DNA of 64,000 nucleotides from Ensifer sp. IC3342 (GCF_020193655.1 NZ_JADYVE010000002.1:124001-188000); one strand, 5' to 3'. Counted from the stretch's first letter, positions 9,078 to 18,823 are shown. Numbers and translations are program-made. Notes: generated by a model from the sequence alone, not told the origin.

Positions 9078-9132
9078 AGAGCGGGATGGGGAAAAGCGGA
9101 ACGGGTTTTCCGCTTCCCGCTCTGACTTTTTT
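9078..9132 (+). terminator. Intercistronic stem-loop with U-tract between smoE and smoF
   Basis: AGAGCGGGA (9078-9086) pairs with TCCCGCTCT (9115-9123), and an inner stem of AAAAGCGGA pairs with the TTTTCCGCT side. ACTTTTTT follows at 9125-9132. The sequence resembles a palindrome common between genes in Rhizobiaceae. It probably acts as a partial terminator or 3'-stabiliser, giving more binding protein than membrane subunits. Confidence 0.7.
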
Positions 9133-9214
9133 GGATCGGTCACGGCGCGTCCGGCATGCGCGGTAAGCCGCGCCAGCTTTCATGGGACAGCGTTGATAAT
9201 TACGGGAGGACGCC

Positions 9215-10087
9215 ATGGCGACCTTGCACACCCGCTCCGCCGCGCGGCTGATGATCGCGCCCTCGGTGCTTCTGCTTTTGGCCTGGATGATCGTTCCGCT
9301 GGCCATGACCATCTATTTCTCGCTTCTGCGCTACAATCTGCTGATGCCCGGAATGGAGGAGTTCGCGGGGCTCTCCAACTACACCTACTTTCTGACCGAT
9401 CCGGCATTCTTCCAGGCCATCTTCAACACGCTCGCGATCGTCCTCGGCGTGCTGTTCATCACGGTGATCGGCGGTATCGCTCTTTCGCTTCTTCTCGACC
9501 AGCCGATGTTCGGGCAGGGGATCGTGCGCATCCTGGTGATCGCGCCCTTCCTGATCATGCCGACCGTTGCGGCACTCGTCTGGAAGAACATGTTCATGAA
9601 CCCGGTGAACGGGCTTTTCGCCTGGCTCGCCAAGCTCGTCGGCCTGCAGCCATTCGACTTCCTCGCCAATGCGCCGCTCTTCTCGATCATCCTCATCGTC
9701 GCTTGGCAATGGCTGCCCTTTGCGACGCTCATCCTGCTGACGGCTCTGCAGTCGCTCGACGAGGAACAGAAGGAGGCCGCGCAGATGGACGGCGCCGGCG
9801 CCTGGAGCCGCTTCTTCTATCTGGTGCTGCCGCATCTCTCACGGGCGATCACCGTGGTAATCCTGATCCAGACGATCTTCCTGCTGTCCGTCTTTGCCGA
9901 AATCCTTGTCACTACCAACGGTGGCCCGGGCACGCAGAGCACGAATCTCACCTTCCTCGTCTATGCGCAGGCTCTCCTGCAGTTCGACGTGGGCGGCGCG
10001 TCTGCCGGCGGCATCATCGCGGTCATCCTCGCCAACATCGTCGCATTCTTCCTGATGCGCATGATCGGCAAGACGCTGGAGGCTTGA
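9215..10087 (+). CDS. smoF: Polyol ABC transporter permease
   Basis: 290 residues with six predicted membrane helices and the binding-protein-dependent transport signature near the C-terminal third (EEQKEAAQMDGAGAWSRFFY, the EAA loop that contacts the ATPase). MalF-like in sequence type. The ATG at 9215 has GGGAGGA upstream. Forms the membrane channel with SmoG; smoG starts 5 bases after its stop. Confidence 0.93.
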   Translation: MATLHTRSAARLMIAPSVLLLLAWMIVPLAMTIYFSLLRYNLLMPGMEEFAGLSNYTYFLTDPAFFQAIFNTLAIVLGVLFITVIGGIALSLLLDQPMFGQGIVRILVIAPFLIMPTVAALVWKNMFMNPVNGLFAWLAKLVGLQPFDFLANAPLFSIILIVAWQWLPFATLILLTALQSLDEEQKEAAQMDGAGAWSRFFYLVLPHLSRAITVVILIQTIFLLSVFAEILVTTNGGPGTQSTNLTFLVYAQALLQFDVGGASAGGIIAVILANIVAFFLMRMIGKTLEA

Positions 10088-10092
10088 TAGTC

Positions 10093-10923
10093 ATGGCACG
10101 CAATGTTTCGACCCGACGCAAGCTCGCAGTCACCGCCGTCGCCTGGACGATCGGCATCCTCATTTTCTTCCCGATCCTCTGGACGTTCCTGACGAGCTTC
10201 AAGACGGAGGCGCAAGCGATCGCCTCGCCGCCGGCATTCCTCTTCTTCGACTGGACGACCGAGAACTACTTCGAAGTGCAGAGCCGATCGAATTACTTCA
10301 AGCACTTCCTGAACTCGGTGGTCGTCTCCTTCGGCTCGACGCTGCTTGGTCTCATCGTCGCCATTCCTGCGGCCTGGGCCATGGCTTTTGCCCCGACGAA
10401 GCGCACCAAGGACGTGCTGATGTGGATGCTGTCGACGAAGATGATGCCGCCCGTTGGCGTACTGGTGCCGATGTATCTGATGTTCCGCAACTCGGGGCTT
10501 CTCGACACCCGCACCGGCCTGGTAATCGTCCTGACGCTGATCAACCTGCCGATCATCATCTGGATGCTCTACACCTACTTCAAGGAGATCCCTGGCGAGA
10601 TCCTGGAGGCGGCGCGCATGGACGGCGCCTCGCTTTCCAAGGAAATCATCTATGTACTGACGCCGATGGCGATCCCTGGTATTGCCTCGACGCTGCTCCT
10701 CAATATCATTCTCGCCTGGAACGAGGCGTTCTGGACCTTGAACCTGAGCGCGGCGAAAGCAGCACCACTGACCGCCTTCATCGCCTCCTATTCGAGCCCG
10801 GAAGGTCTCTTCTACGCGAAGCTTTCGGCCGCCTCCACGATGGCGATCGCCCCCATCCTCATTCTCGGCTGGTTCTCGCAGAAGCAGCTTGTACGCGGCC
10901 TGACCTTCGGCGCGGTCAAATAA
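10093..10923 (+). CDS. smoG: Polyol ABC transporter permease
   Basis: 276 residues starting [11 protein letters not shown]. It is a MalG-like permease with an N-terminal membrane helix ([19 protein letters not shown]) and the EAA loop ([19 protein letters not shown]). A longer open frame extends upstream through smoF in another reading frame, but the start is placed 5 bases after the smoF stop, as expected for coupled subunits. It pairs with SmoF. Confidence 0.93.
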   Translation: MARNVSTRRKLAVTAVAWTIGILIFFPILWTFLTSFKTEAQAIASPPAFLFFDWTTENYFEVQSRSNYFKHFLNSVVVSFGSTLLGLIVAIPAAWAMAFAPTKRTKDVLMWMLSTKMMPPVGVLVPMYLMFRNSGLLDTRTGLVIVLTLINLPIIIWMLYTYFKEIPGEILEAARMDGASLSKEIIYVLTPMAIPGIASTLLLNIILAWNEAFWTLNLSAAKAAPLTAFIASYSSPEGLFYAKLSAASTMAIAPILILGWFSQKQLVRGLTFGAVK

Positions 10924-10933
10924 GGATACGACC

Positions 10934-11931
<998 letters not shown>

Positions 11932-11935
<4 letters not shown>

Positions 11936-12705
11936 AACGTCTTGAAGGGAAAAGCGCGCTGATCACCGGATCCGCGCGGGGTATCGGCCGTGCCTTCGCC
12001 GAGGCTTACGTGCGCGAGGGGGCAACCGTCGCGATCGCCGACATCAATATCGACCGGGCGAAGCAGACGGCTCGGGAAATCGGACCGGCTGCCTATGCCG
12101 TGCAAATGGACGTGACCCGACAGGAATCGATCGATGCGGCGATCGCTGCCGTTGTCGAGCATGCGGGCGGCCTGGATATCCTGGTCAATAATGCCGCTCT
12201 TTTCGATCTGGCGCCGATCGTAGAGATCACCCGAGACAGCTACGAAAGACTGTTTTCGATCAATGTCGCCGGCACGCTCTTCAGCCTGCAGGCCGCGGCC
12301 AAGCAGATGATCGCGCAAGGGCGCGGCGGCAAGATCATCAACATGGCGAGCCAGGCGGGCCGCCGCGGCGAGGCGCTGGTGGCCGTCTATTGCGCTACGA
12401 AGGCGGCCGTCATCAGCCTTACCCAATCGGCCGGCCTCAATCTCATCAAGCACCGGATCAATGTGAATGCCATTGCCCCCGGCGTCGTCGACGGCGAACA
12501 CTGGGATGGCGTCGATGCGCTCTTTGCCAAGTACGAGAACCGTCCGCTCGGCGAAAAGAAGCGCCTGGTTGGCGAGGAGGTGCCCTACGGACGGATGGGC
12601 ACAGCCGAAGATCTCACCGGCATGGCAATTTTCCTGGCCTCATCGGAAAGCGACTACGTCGTCGCCCAGACCTATAACGTCGATGGCGGCAACTGGATGA
12701 GCTGA
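11932..12705 (+). CDS. smoS: Sorbitol dehydrogenase (SDR family)
   Basis: 257 residues; classical short-chain dehydrogenase. It has the [15 protein letters not shown] cofactor motif, the NNAA motif and the catalytic YCATK (Tyr-x3-Lys) preceded by a serine in NMASQAGRR. Oxidises D-sorbitol to D-fructose (and galactitol-type polyols in relatives) with NAD in the cytoplasm. Four-base overlap with smoK. Name based on the conserved smo gene order. Confidence 0.92.
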
Positions 12706-12744
12706 GGCTTCGTTGCAGGACGAGTCCTCGAAAGGAACGATAGG

Positions 12745-14229
12745 ATGACGACTAAACTCTCCCTTGCCACACTCGACACAGTCAAGGCCAAGGCCGGCGT
12801 TCCGAAATATGGTCGGCACGATCTCCGCGCCGGTATAGTCCATTTCGGCGTCGGCAACTTTCACCGCGCCCACGAGGCCGTCTATCTCGACGATCTCTTC
12901 AACCTGGGGCTCGACCGTGACTGGGCGATCATAGGGGCCGGGGTATTGCCGTCGGACGAGGTCATGCGCGCGAAGCTCGAAGCGCAGGATTTCCTGACGA
13001 CGGTGGTCGAGCAGGACAACAACCGGACGGCCGCGCATGTCACCGGCGCGATGATCGCCTATCTCAAGCCCGGTGATACGCCGGCCATCGTGGCGCAGCT
13101 CGCCAGCCCGTCCATTCGCATCGTATCGCTGACGATCACCGAAGGCGGCTATTTCATCGATCCGGCGTCCGGCGTCTTCAATCCTGCCCACCCGGCCATC
13201 GTCGAGGACGCGCGCAATCCGACTTCGCCGAAGACGGTCTTCGGCCTCATCCTGGCGGGCCTTGCCGAGCGCAGAGCAAGGGGCATACCGCCCTTCACCA
13301 TCATGTCCTGCGACAACATCCCTGGCAATGGCGAGGTGACGCATGCGGCCGTTGCGGGCCTTGCGCGCCTCTCCGATCCCGCCTTCGCAGACTGGATCGA
13401 TGCCAATGTCGCCTTTCCGAACGGCATGGTCGACCGCATCACGCCCGCGACGGGCGCCCGCGAAATCGGTCTCGTCGCCTCGGAATACGGCATCGACGAT
13501 GCCTGGCCGGTCTTTTGCGAAGAATTCAAACAATGGGTGCTGGAGGACAATTTCCCGCAAGGCCGCCCATCCTTGGAAAAGGTCGGCGTCCAGTTCGTCC
13601 CCGACGTCGCTCCCTATGAGCACATGAAGATCCGCATCCTCAACGGCGGCCACGCCGCAATCGCCTATCCGGCGGCATTGCTCGATATCCATTTCGTCCA
13701 CGAGGCCATGGAGGAGCCGTTGATCCGCGGCTTCCTGGCGAAACTCGAGCACGACGAAATCATCCCGGTCATCCCGCCTGTCCCGGATACGGATCTCAAG
13801 GACTACTACCGGCTCATCGAGACGCGCTTCGCCAACCCCAAGATCGGCGACACGATTCCGCGGCTGGCTCAGGATGGTTCGAACCGGCAGCCGAAATTCA
13901 TCCTGCCGTCGACCGCCGACCGCCTGCGTCGCGGCGAAGATGTGGTGGGGCTTTCGCTGGTCTCTGCCCTCTGGTGCCGCTATTTCGCCGGCAAATCGGA
14001 CAGCGGCAAGGATATCGTCTTCAATGACGCAAGCGCCGATCGACTGCACGCTGCCGCCCTGGCGGCGAAGGAAGACCCGATGGCCTTCCTCGCTCTTTCC
14101 GATATTTTCGGTGACGTCGCTCGGTCCGACCTCTTCCGGCGCCGCTTCAGTCATGCATTGAAAACCCTCTGGGAAAAGGGTACGCGCGCAACGCTCCAAC
14201 TCTATCTGGACGACAAACTCGAGGGATGA
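12745..14229 (+). CDS. mtlK: Mannitol 2-dehydrogenase (polyol dehydrogenase)
   Basis: 494 residues, the usual length of long-chain mannitol dehydrogenases. It has the N-terminal NAD motif (GIVHFGVGNFHRAHEAVY) and the catalytic region with the conserved Lys in MKIRILNGGHAAIAYPA. Oxidises D-mannitol to fructose; relatives also accept D-arabitol (to D-xylulose) and sorbitol. AAAGGA precedes the ATG. The next gene overlaps its stop by four bases (ATGA). Confidence 0.94.
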   Translation: MTTKLSLATLDTVKAKAGVPKYGRHDLRAGIVHFGVGNFHRAHEAVYLDDLFNLGLDRDWAIIGAGVLPSDEVMRAKLEAQDFLTTVVEQDNNRTAAHVTGAMIAYLKPGDTPAIVAQLASPSIRIVSLTITEGGYFIDPASGVFNPAHPAIVEDARNPTSPKTVFGLILAGLAERRARGIPPFTIMSCDNIPGNGEVTHAAVAGLARLSDPAFADWIDANVAFPNGMVDRITPATGAREIGLVASEYGIDDAWPVFCEEFKQWVLEDNFPQGRPSLEKVGVQFVPDVAPYEHMKIRILNGGHAAIAYPAALLDIHFVHEAMEEPLIRGFLAKLEHDEIIPVIPPVPDTDLKDYYRLIETRFANPKIGDTIPRLAQDGSNRQPKFILPSTADRLRRGEDVVGLSLVSALWCRYFAGKSDSGKDIVFNDASADRLHAAALAAKEDPMAFLALSDIFGDVARSDLFRRRFSHALKTLWEKGTRATLQLYLDDKLEG

Positions 14230-14900
14230 CAATGGCGGGCGGCGCCTCCAGGCTGGTGATCTTCGACTGCGACGGCGTCCTGGTCGACAGCGAACCGATC
14301 TCGCTTGCCGTTCTTGTCGAGGCGCTGGATGCCGCGGGGGTATCGATGACGACGGCCGAGGCGAGCGAACGCTTCCTCGGCCGCAGCCTTAAAAGCATGT
14401 CCGCCATCCTTCATGACGAACACGGTCTTGCGACCGACGACGCCTTTCTCGAAGGCATGCGCACGCGCCTTTATGCGCGTTTCCGCGAGGAACTGAAGCC
14501 CATTCGCGGTATTCGCCGGGCGGTCGAACAGCTCGACGGAGCCTGCTGCGTCGCGTCGTCGAGCCAGCCCGAGCGCATTCGTCTCTCCCTGACCGTGACC
14601 GGACTGATCGATCTCTTCGAGCCGCACATCTTCAGCGCCAGCATGGTCGCGCGCGGCAAGCCGGCGCCCGATCTCTTCCTCTATGCGAGCGAGCAAATGG
14701 GCTACGCGTCCGCCGATTGTGTCGTCGTGGAAGACAGCCCGGCCGGCATCGAGGCAGCGAAAGCGGCCGGCATGCGTGTCTTTGCCTTCGCCGGCGCCAG
14801 CCATGCGCGCAACGACCGGCACAGGCAGGCGCTGGCGCAACTTCACCCCGATGTCCTGTTTGACGATATGGGCGAATTGATACAGTTTGTCCGGCAATAA
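14226..14900 (+). CDS. HAD-superfamily sugar-phosphatase-like hydrolase
   Basis: 224 residues. Motif I IFDCDGVLVDSEP carries both catalytic aspartates, motif II is VASSSQ, and motif III/IV is KPAPDLFLYA...VVEDSPAGIEAA. A beta-phosphoglucomutase/phosphatase-like cap domain sits between. It is translationally coupled to mtlK, suggesting removal of stray sugar or polyol phosphates made during polyol catabolism (inference). An alternative start lies two codons downstream. Confidence 0.88.
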   Translation: MTMAGGASRLVIFDCDGVLVDSEPISLAVLVEALDAAGVSMTTAEASERFLGRSLKSMSAILHDEHGLATDDAFLEGMRTRLYARFREELKPIRGIRRAVEQLDGACCVASSSQPERIRLSLTVTGLIDLFEPHIFSASMVARGKPAPDLFLYASEQMGYASADCVVVEDSPAGIEAAKAAGMRVFAFAGASHARNDRHRQALAQLHPDVLFDDMGELIQFVRQ

Positions 14901-14986
14901 GTCAGAGCGGGATGGCGGCAATGCAGTGTACCCGATCCCATTTGACCTCTTAAATCATCGTGATCTCGGGACGGAGACATCCATTA

Positions 14987-16570
14987 ATGCGCGAATATGT
15001 CGTTGCGGTCGATATCGGCACCGGTAGCGCCCGTGCCGGCATTTTTGACCGGAAAGGCAAGCTTCTCGCGCGGGCCGACAGGCCGATTGCCATGAACCGG
15101 CCGGAAGAGAACCACGCCGAGCAGGATTCCGAGGACATTTGGGCGGCGGTCTGCGAGGCGGTGAAGGCGGCACGAGGCAAGGCCGGGATCGCCGCGGAGA
15201 AAGTCGCGGCGATCGGTTTCGACGCAACCTGCTCGCTGGTCGTGCGCGATCGTGACGGCGCACCGCTTTCGGTCAATCGTGCCGGTGACGAGCGCTGGGA
15301 CACGGTCGTCTGGCTCGATCACCGAGCGCTCAAGGAGGCCGATTTCTGCACTTCGACAGAACATCCCGTCCTTCACCATTCCGGCCGCGTGATGTCGCCC
15401 GAGATGGAAATGCCGAAGCTGATGTGGCTGAAGCGAAACCTTCCCGGGCAATGGGAAAGGGCCGGTTATTTCTTCGATCTTGCGGATTACATGTCCTGGC
15501 GCGCGACGGGCAGCACGGCGCGTTCGCGTTGCACCCTCACGGCAAAATGGAACTATCTTGCGCATAAGGAGAGAGGCTGGCAGCCGGACTATCTCGAACA
15601 GATCGGCCTTGCGGACCTTCTCGACCGAGGAGGATTGCCTGAGGAAACCCTGCCCGTCGGCAGTGCGGTTGGGCGCCTGACCGCGGCGGCGGCGAAAGCG
15701 CTTGGCCTCGACACGGAGTGCCGGGTTACACCGGGGCTGATCGATGCCTATGCCGGCGCGCTCGGCGTGCTCGGCAGGTTTGCCGCCGAGCCCGCAAACC
15801 TCGAACGGCAACTCGCGCTCATCGCCGGCACCTCGAGCTGCATTGTCGCCTTTTCACGCGAGATGAAGCCCGGCTTCGGCATGTGGGGGCCATATTTCGA
15901 GGCGGTGCTTCCGGGCTGCTGGCTGGTCGAGGGCGGGCAGTCGGCGACGGGTGCGCTCCTCGATCATATCGTGCGCGTGCATGGCGGAGGGCGGGAACCG
16001 ACCGCGGAGACGCACATGAAGATCATCGAGCGCGTGCAGGAACTGCGCTCATTGCATGGCCCGGCTTTCGCCGATCGGCTGCACGTCCTTCCCGATTTTC
16101 ACGGTAACCGGTCGCCACTCGCCGATCCGCACGCGCTCGGCGTCATCAGCGGTCTCGCGCTCGATGCATCGTTCGATGGGCTCTGCCGGCTCTATTGGCG
16201 CACCTGTGTCGCGATCGCGCTTGGAATCCGGCACATCCTCGAAATGATGAAAGAGGCGGGATACAATCTCGATACGTTGCATGTGACCGGCGGCCATATA
16301 CGCAATCCGTTGCTAATGGAGCTTTATTGCGACGCGACCGGCTGCCGCGTGGTTGCGCCCGAGACGCCCGATGCCGTGCTGCTTGGCACTGCGATGGCGG
16401 CTGCTGTTGCCGGCGGGCTTTATTCCGACCTCGCAGAGGCGGGGACAGCAATGGCGTCGGGCGGTCAGGAGCGTCTTCCCGATGCTGCTTCGTGCCACCT
16501 CTACGACCGAGATTATCGGCGGTTTCTTGCGCTTTACCGGCATCGCGCGGAGCTGGAAGCGATGGACTAG
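14987..16570 (+). CDS. FGGY-family pentulose kinase (ribulokinase-like)
   Basis: 527 residues. An N-terminal FGGY kinase domain (AVDIGTGSARAGIFD, IGFDATCSLV, VWLDHRA) is joined to a C-terminal domain with LHVTGGHIRNPLLMELYCDATG. Closest family by eye is the FGGY pentulose kinases that phosphorylate D-ribulose. In this operon it would trap ketopentoses released by MtlK/SmoS from ribitol or arabitol. The ATG at 14987 is preferred over an in-frame GTG at 14960, since the protein motif begins at MREYVVAVD. Last gene of the smo operon. Confidence 0.88.
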   Translation: MREYVVAVDIGTGSARAGIFDRKGKLLARADRPIAMNRPEENHAEQDSEDIWAAVCEAVKAARGKAGIAAEKVAAIGFDATCSLVVRDRDGAPLSVNRAGDERWDTVVWLDHRALKEADFCTSTEHPVLHHSGRVMSPEMEMPKLMWLKRNLPGQWERAGYFFDLADYMSWRATGSTARSRCTLTAKWNYLAHKERGWQPDYLEQIGLADLLDRGGLPEETLPVGSAVGRLTAAAAKALGLDTECRVTPGLIDAYAGALGVLGRFAAEPANLERQLALIAGTSSCIVAFSREMKPGFGMWGPYFEAVLPGCWLVEGGQSATGALLDHIVRVHGGGREPTAETHMKIIERVQELRSLHGPAFADRLHVLPDFHGNRSPLADPHALGVISGLALDASFDGLCRLYWRTCVAIALGIRHILEMMKEAGYNLDTLHVTGGHIRNPLLMELYCDATGCRVVAPETPDAVLLGTAMAAAVAGGLYSDLAEAGTAMASGGQERLPDAASCHLYDRDYRRFLALYRHRAELEAMD

Positions 16571-16588
16571 CCGGTGCTATTGGATGTT

Positions 16589-16685
16589 CTCTTAAAGCGT
16601 ACCCGATTTAAGAATAAGAATCTGCGGCAATTCAAAGTCCTGCAGCTTCCTTTGCGCGTCTGAAAAAGACGCGCGGCGCTGCAGT
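16589..16685. repeat. RIME-like palindromic intergenic repeat, copy A
   Basis: Contains TTAAAGCGTACCCGATTTAAG-like and CTTTGCGCGTCTGAAAAAGACGCGCGGCGCTGCAG-like parts; the latter forms a hairpin around GCGCGTCT/AGACGCGC. The same units recur at 18723, 40636, 52441 and 60317, some inverted. This matches the description of Rhizobium-specific intergenic mosaic elements. Confidence 0.75.
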
Positions 16686-16704
16686 CATAAAGTTCATTTT
16701 CTGT

Positions 16705-16729
16705 GGAACCTTTTTCCTCCTCGCGCGTT
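16705..16729 (+). promoter_or_regulatory. EcfG/RpoE2-type promoter upstream of the candidate small RNA
   Basis: GGAAC at 16705-16709, a 16-base spacer, then CGTT at 16726-16729. This matches the RpoE2 (EcfG) consensus exactly, and the same pattern occurs twice more in this locus before phyR and nepR. No protein gene follows on this strand; a three-hairpin region ending in a terminator does. Confidence 0.7.
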
Positions 16730-16735
16730 TCGACG

Positions 16736-16864
16736 AACAGCCGGACGGTGGCGCACATCGCCCCCAATGTGACGCCGGAGGCATACCGCCGGTTGCCAAC
16801 TCACATCCCCTCTGTGAGTTGATAAAGCTCAGCCAGTGCCTTTCCCTCGGCACTGGCTGTTTTG
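16736..16864 (+). ncRNA. Candidate general-stress small RNA with C-rich loops
   Basis: The region begins about 7 bases after the EcfG -10 element and ends at a rho-independent terminator, giving about 129 nt. Hairpin 1: GGCG+CACAT (16750-16758) with ATGTG+CGCC (16767-16776), one bulged A, loop CGCCCCCA. Hairpin 2: AACTCACA (16798-16805) with TGTGAGTT (16813-16820), loop TCCCCTC. Terminator: CAGCCAGTGCC (16830-16840) with 16849-16859, loop TTTCCCTC, then TTTT. All three loops are C-rich, as in sRNAs that pair with G-rich ribosome sites. Position beside phyR-rpoE2 recalls the Caulobacter stress sRNA GsrN. No good open frame lies on this strand. No transcript data were available. Confidence 0.55.
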
Positions 16865-16918
16865 CGTTAAGGCATGTGGTTTTTCGACGACGGGAACGCC
16901 GCCGCTTCCGATTGCGGC

Positions 16919-17713
16919 TCAGGCGGCCGCCTTCGTCGACTCATTGAAGAAGAGCGCCTGGCTGATAAGCGCCTTGACCATTTCCGGGTTGAAAGGCTTC
17001 GTGACGAGGAAGGTCGGTTCGGGCCGTTCGCCGGTCAACAGCCTCTCGGGGAAGGCGGTGATGAAAATCACCGGAATGGCGCTGCTCTTCAGGATCTCGT
17101 TCACGGCATCTATGCCGGAACTTCCATCGGCCAACTGGATGTCGGCGAGCACCATGTTCGGCTTTGTTTCCTTGTACAGCGCGATTGCCTCGTCCCGGGT
17201 GCGCGCAATGCCGGTGACGCGATGACCGAGACTTTTGACCATCTGCTCGATGTCGATCGCGATCAGCGGTTCGTCCTCGATGATCATTACATCGGTCGCA
17301 ACCTGACGGGAGATCTCCTGCGATGCCCGCTCGAGAAGCGCACTCAGTTTGCCCGCATCGACATCAAGCACCTCGGCAGCCTCGTTCGGACTGAAGCCTT
17401 CGACCGACACGAGCAGGAAGGCCTGGCGCGCCAGCGGTGACACCGCCGCAAGGTTGACCGATGCCCGCTGTTCCCAGGCAAAGGGTGAAACCGGCTCGGG
17501 GATCAGGACCGAGGATGAGCCGAACAACGACGTATAAAGGCGAAACAGGGCGACCCTGTCGTTGCTTGCTTCGGGAAAGATTGTTGTATCCGCGATAAGA
17601 GCCTCGAGAACCGCGGCCACATAAGCATCACCCGACGTTTGCGAGCCGGTCAGTGCGCGGGAATAACGGCGCAGATAGGGCAGGAGCGGCGCGATCCGGT
17701 TGGACAGTGTCAT
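16919..17713 (-). CDS. phyR: PhyR: anti-anti-sigma response regulator of the general stress response
   Basis: 264 residues. The N-terminal half is sigma-like (LLPYLRRYSRALTGSQTSGD, then a region-4-like LLVSVEGFSPNEAAEVLDV). The C-terminal half is a receiver domain (VMIIEDEPLIAIDIE, phospho-acceptor Asp191 in LADIQLADGSSG, FITAFPE, VTKPFN). On phosphorylation PhyR binds NepR through the sigma-like domain and frees the ECF sigma factor. It is divergent from nepR-rpoE2 and has its own EcfG-type promoter, so it is likely autoregulated. Confidence 0.96.
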   Translation of the reverse strand: MTLSNRIAPLLPYLRRYSRALTGSQTSGDAYVAAVLEALIADTTIFPEASNDRVALFRLYTSLFGSSSVLIPEPVSPFAWEQRASVNLAAVSPLARQAFLLVSVEGFSPNEAAEVLDVDAGKLSALLERASQEISRQVATDVMIIEDEPLIAIDIEQMVKSLGHRVTGIARTRDEAIALYKETKPNMVLADIQLADGSSGIDAVNEILKSSAIPVIFITAFPERLLTGERPEPTFLVTKPFNPEMVKALISQALFFNESTKAAA

Positions 17714-17758
17714 TCAGGACTCCCTCAGTCATGTCTTAGGCTTTTGTCTCGACGCGGA

Positions 17759-17783
17759 AACGTCCGGCCGAAAAAAAGGTTCC
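17759..17783 (-). promoter_or_regulatory. EcfG/RpoE2 promoter of phyR
   Basis: On the minus strand, GGAAC (complement of 17779-17783), a 16-base spacer, then CGTT (complement of 17759-17762), about 45 bases before the phyR start. It is a full consensus match. Confidence 0.85.
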
Positions 17784-17788
17784 GCGCT

Positions 17789-17814
17789 GGAACATTTCAT
17801 TTTTTTCCTGCGTT
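17789..17814 (+). promoter_or_regulatory. EcfG/RpoE2 promoter of nepR-rpoE2
   Basis: GGAAC at 17789-17793, 17-base spacer, CGTT at 17811-17814, about 35 bases before the nepR start. It indicates sigma autoregulation and is divergent from the phyR promoter, with only 5 bases between the two -35 elements. Confidence 0.87.
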
Positions 17815-17848
17815 ATGGTGCAGGCGAACTCTCAAGGTGACGATTGTA

Positions 17849-18061
17849 ATGAGATATAATTCAGGGGCAGGGCGGCCGATTGGCACAAGCTCGTCGACCG
17901 GTGATCCGAATGCACAGATCGCGGCGAAGCTGAAGGCGCTCTATCAATCAGTGCAAGAAGAGGCGATTCCAACACGGTTTCTTGATCTGCTGGAAAAGCT
18001 GGACGCGGCGGAACAGCACTCGACTCTGCAAAGCCAATCGGTTCTGCAAGGGAGGGAGTAG
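17849..18061 (+). CDS. nepR: NepR-family anti-sigma factor
   Basis: 70 residues, the usual size of NepR. The conserved core is NAQIAAKLKALYQSVQEEAIPTRFLDLLEKL (two short helices linked by a Pro), here quoted in part as IAAKLKALYQSVQEE and IPTRFLDLLEKLD. It sequesters RpoE2 in unstressed cells and is removed by phosphorylated PhyR. The ATG at 17849 follows the EcfG promoter by about 35 bases. It lies 8 bases upstream of rpoE2 in one operon. Called RsiA1 in S. meliloti. Confidence 0.93.
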   Translation: MRYNSGAGRPIGTSSSTGDPNAQIAAKLKALYQSVQEEAIPTRFLDLLEKLDAAEQHSTLQSQSVLQGRE

Positions 18062-18069
18062 GCGCCGGG

Positions 18070-18624
18070 ATGCCATCCGAAAACCAAGAATTCAAGCGCG
18101 AGATGCTCGCAGCACTTCCCAGTCTGCGCGCCTTTGCCATGTCGCTGATCGGCCGCCACGACCGAGCGGACGATCTCGTGCAGGACACGATCATGAAGGC
18201 CTGGGCGAAGCAGGATCACTTCGAGATCGGCACGAACATGAAGGCGTGGCTCTTCACGATCCTGCGCAACGAGCTTTATAGCCAGATGCGCAAGCGTGGT
18301 CGGGAGATTCAGGACAGCGATGGCCATTTCACCGAAACGCTTGCCCACCATCCCGAGCAATACGGTTCGCTCGATCTCCAGGATTTCCGGCGGGCCCTGG
18401 ATCAGTTGCCACCGGACCAGCGCGAAGCGATCATCCTGGTCGGTGCATCCGGCTTTTCCTACGAAGAAGCGGCCAAGATCTGCGGTTGCGCGCTCGGCAC
18501 CATCAAAAGCCGCGTCAATCGCGCGCGCCAGCGCCTTCAGGAAATTCTCCAGGTGCAAGGCGAGAACGACTACGGCCCGGACGAGACCTCGGCACCCATT
18601 ACCTCGCGCGCATTCGTTTCGTGA
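18070..18624 (+). CDS. rpoE2: ECF sigma factor RpoE2 (EcfG family), general stress response
   Basis: 184 residues. Region 2 is visible as LRAFAMSLIGRHDRADDLVQDTIMKAW (shown here as DRADDLVQDTIMKAW), and region 4 as GFSYEEAAKICGCALGTIK followed by SRVNRARQRLQE. It directs RNA polymerase to GGAAC-N16-17-CGTT promoters under stress and starvation. Cotranscribed with nepR. The three matching promoters in this locus fit autoregulation. Confidence 0.96.
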   Translation: MPSENQEFKREMLAALPSLRAFAMSLIGRHDRADDLVQDTIMKAWAKQDHFEIGTNMKAWLFTILRNELYSQMRKRGREIQDSDGHFTETLAHHPEQYGSLDLQDFRRALDQLPPDQREAIILVGASGFSYEEAAKICGCALGTIKSRVNRARQRLQEILQVQGENDYGPDETSAPITSRAFVS

Positions 18625-18722
18625 TCTGCGTGCGCTCTTGAGGCCAGACCGTTGCAAGTCGACGGCGGTCCTGCTTTTTTGCTTGGAGCACCAGTCACTG
18701 CGGTGAGGGGGCGGGAACCTTC

Positions 18723-18812
18723 TACAGCGCCGCGCGTCTTTTCAGACGTGCAAAGGACGCTGTAGCACTTTGAACTGCTGCATGTTGTAACCTTAAATCG
18801 GGTACGATTTAA
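18723..18812. repeat. RIME-like palindromic repeat, copy B
   Basis: Inverted relative to copy A: ACAGCGCCGCGCGTCTTTTC, then GACGCTGTAGCACTTTGAA, ending in TTAAATCGGGTACGATTTAA (its own hairpin). It lies between rpoE2 and the kinase gene, and its end sits next to the kinase ribosome site. Confidence 0.75.
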
Positions 18813-18823
18813 GGAGACGTGCA

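Noticed and set aside
9193-10092. Upstream extension of the smoG frame through smoF
   Set aside because: The extension is in a different frame from smoF and encodes no family sequence; smoG starts 5 bases after the smoF stop.
12640-14232. 530-codon open frame on the minus strand over mtlK and neighbours
   Set aside because: It is antisense to mtlK, which has clear family motifs and operon coupling. The minus-strand protein is low-complexity Arg/Asp/Gly-rich with no domain, typical of antisense frames in GC-rich DNA.
18714-18740. GGAAC 16 bases before CGTC in repeat copy B
   Set aside because: The -10 part is CGTC, not CGTT, and the match lies inside a dispersed repeat. It was not accepted as an EcfG promoter for the kinase gene.
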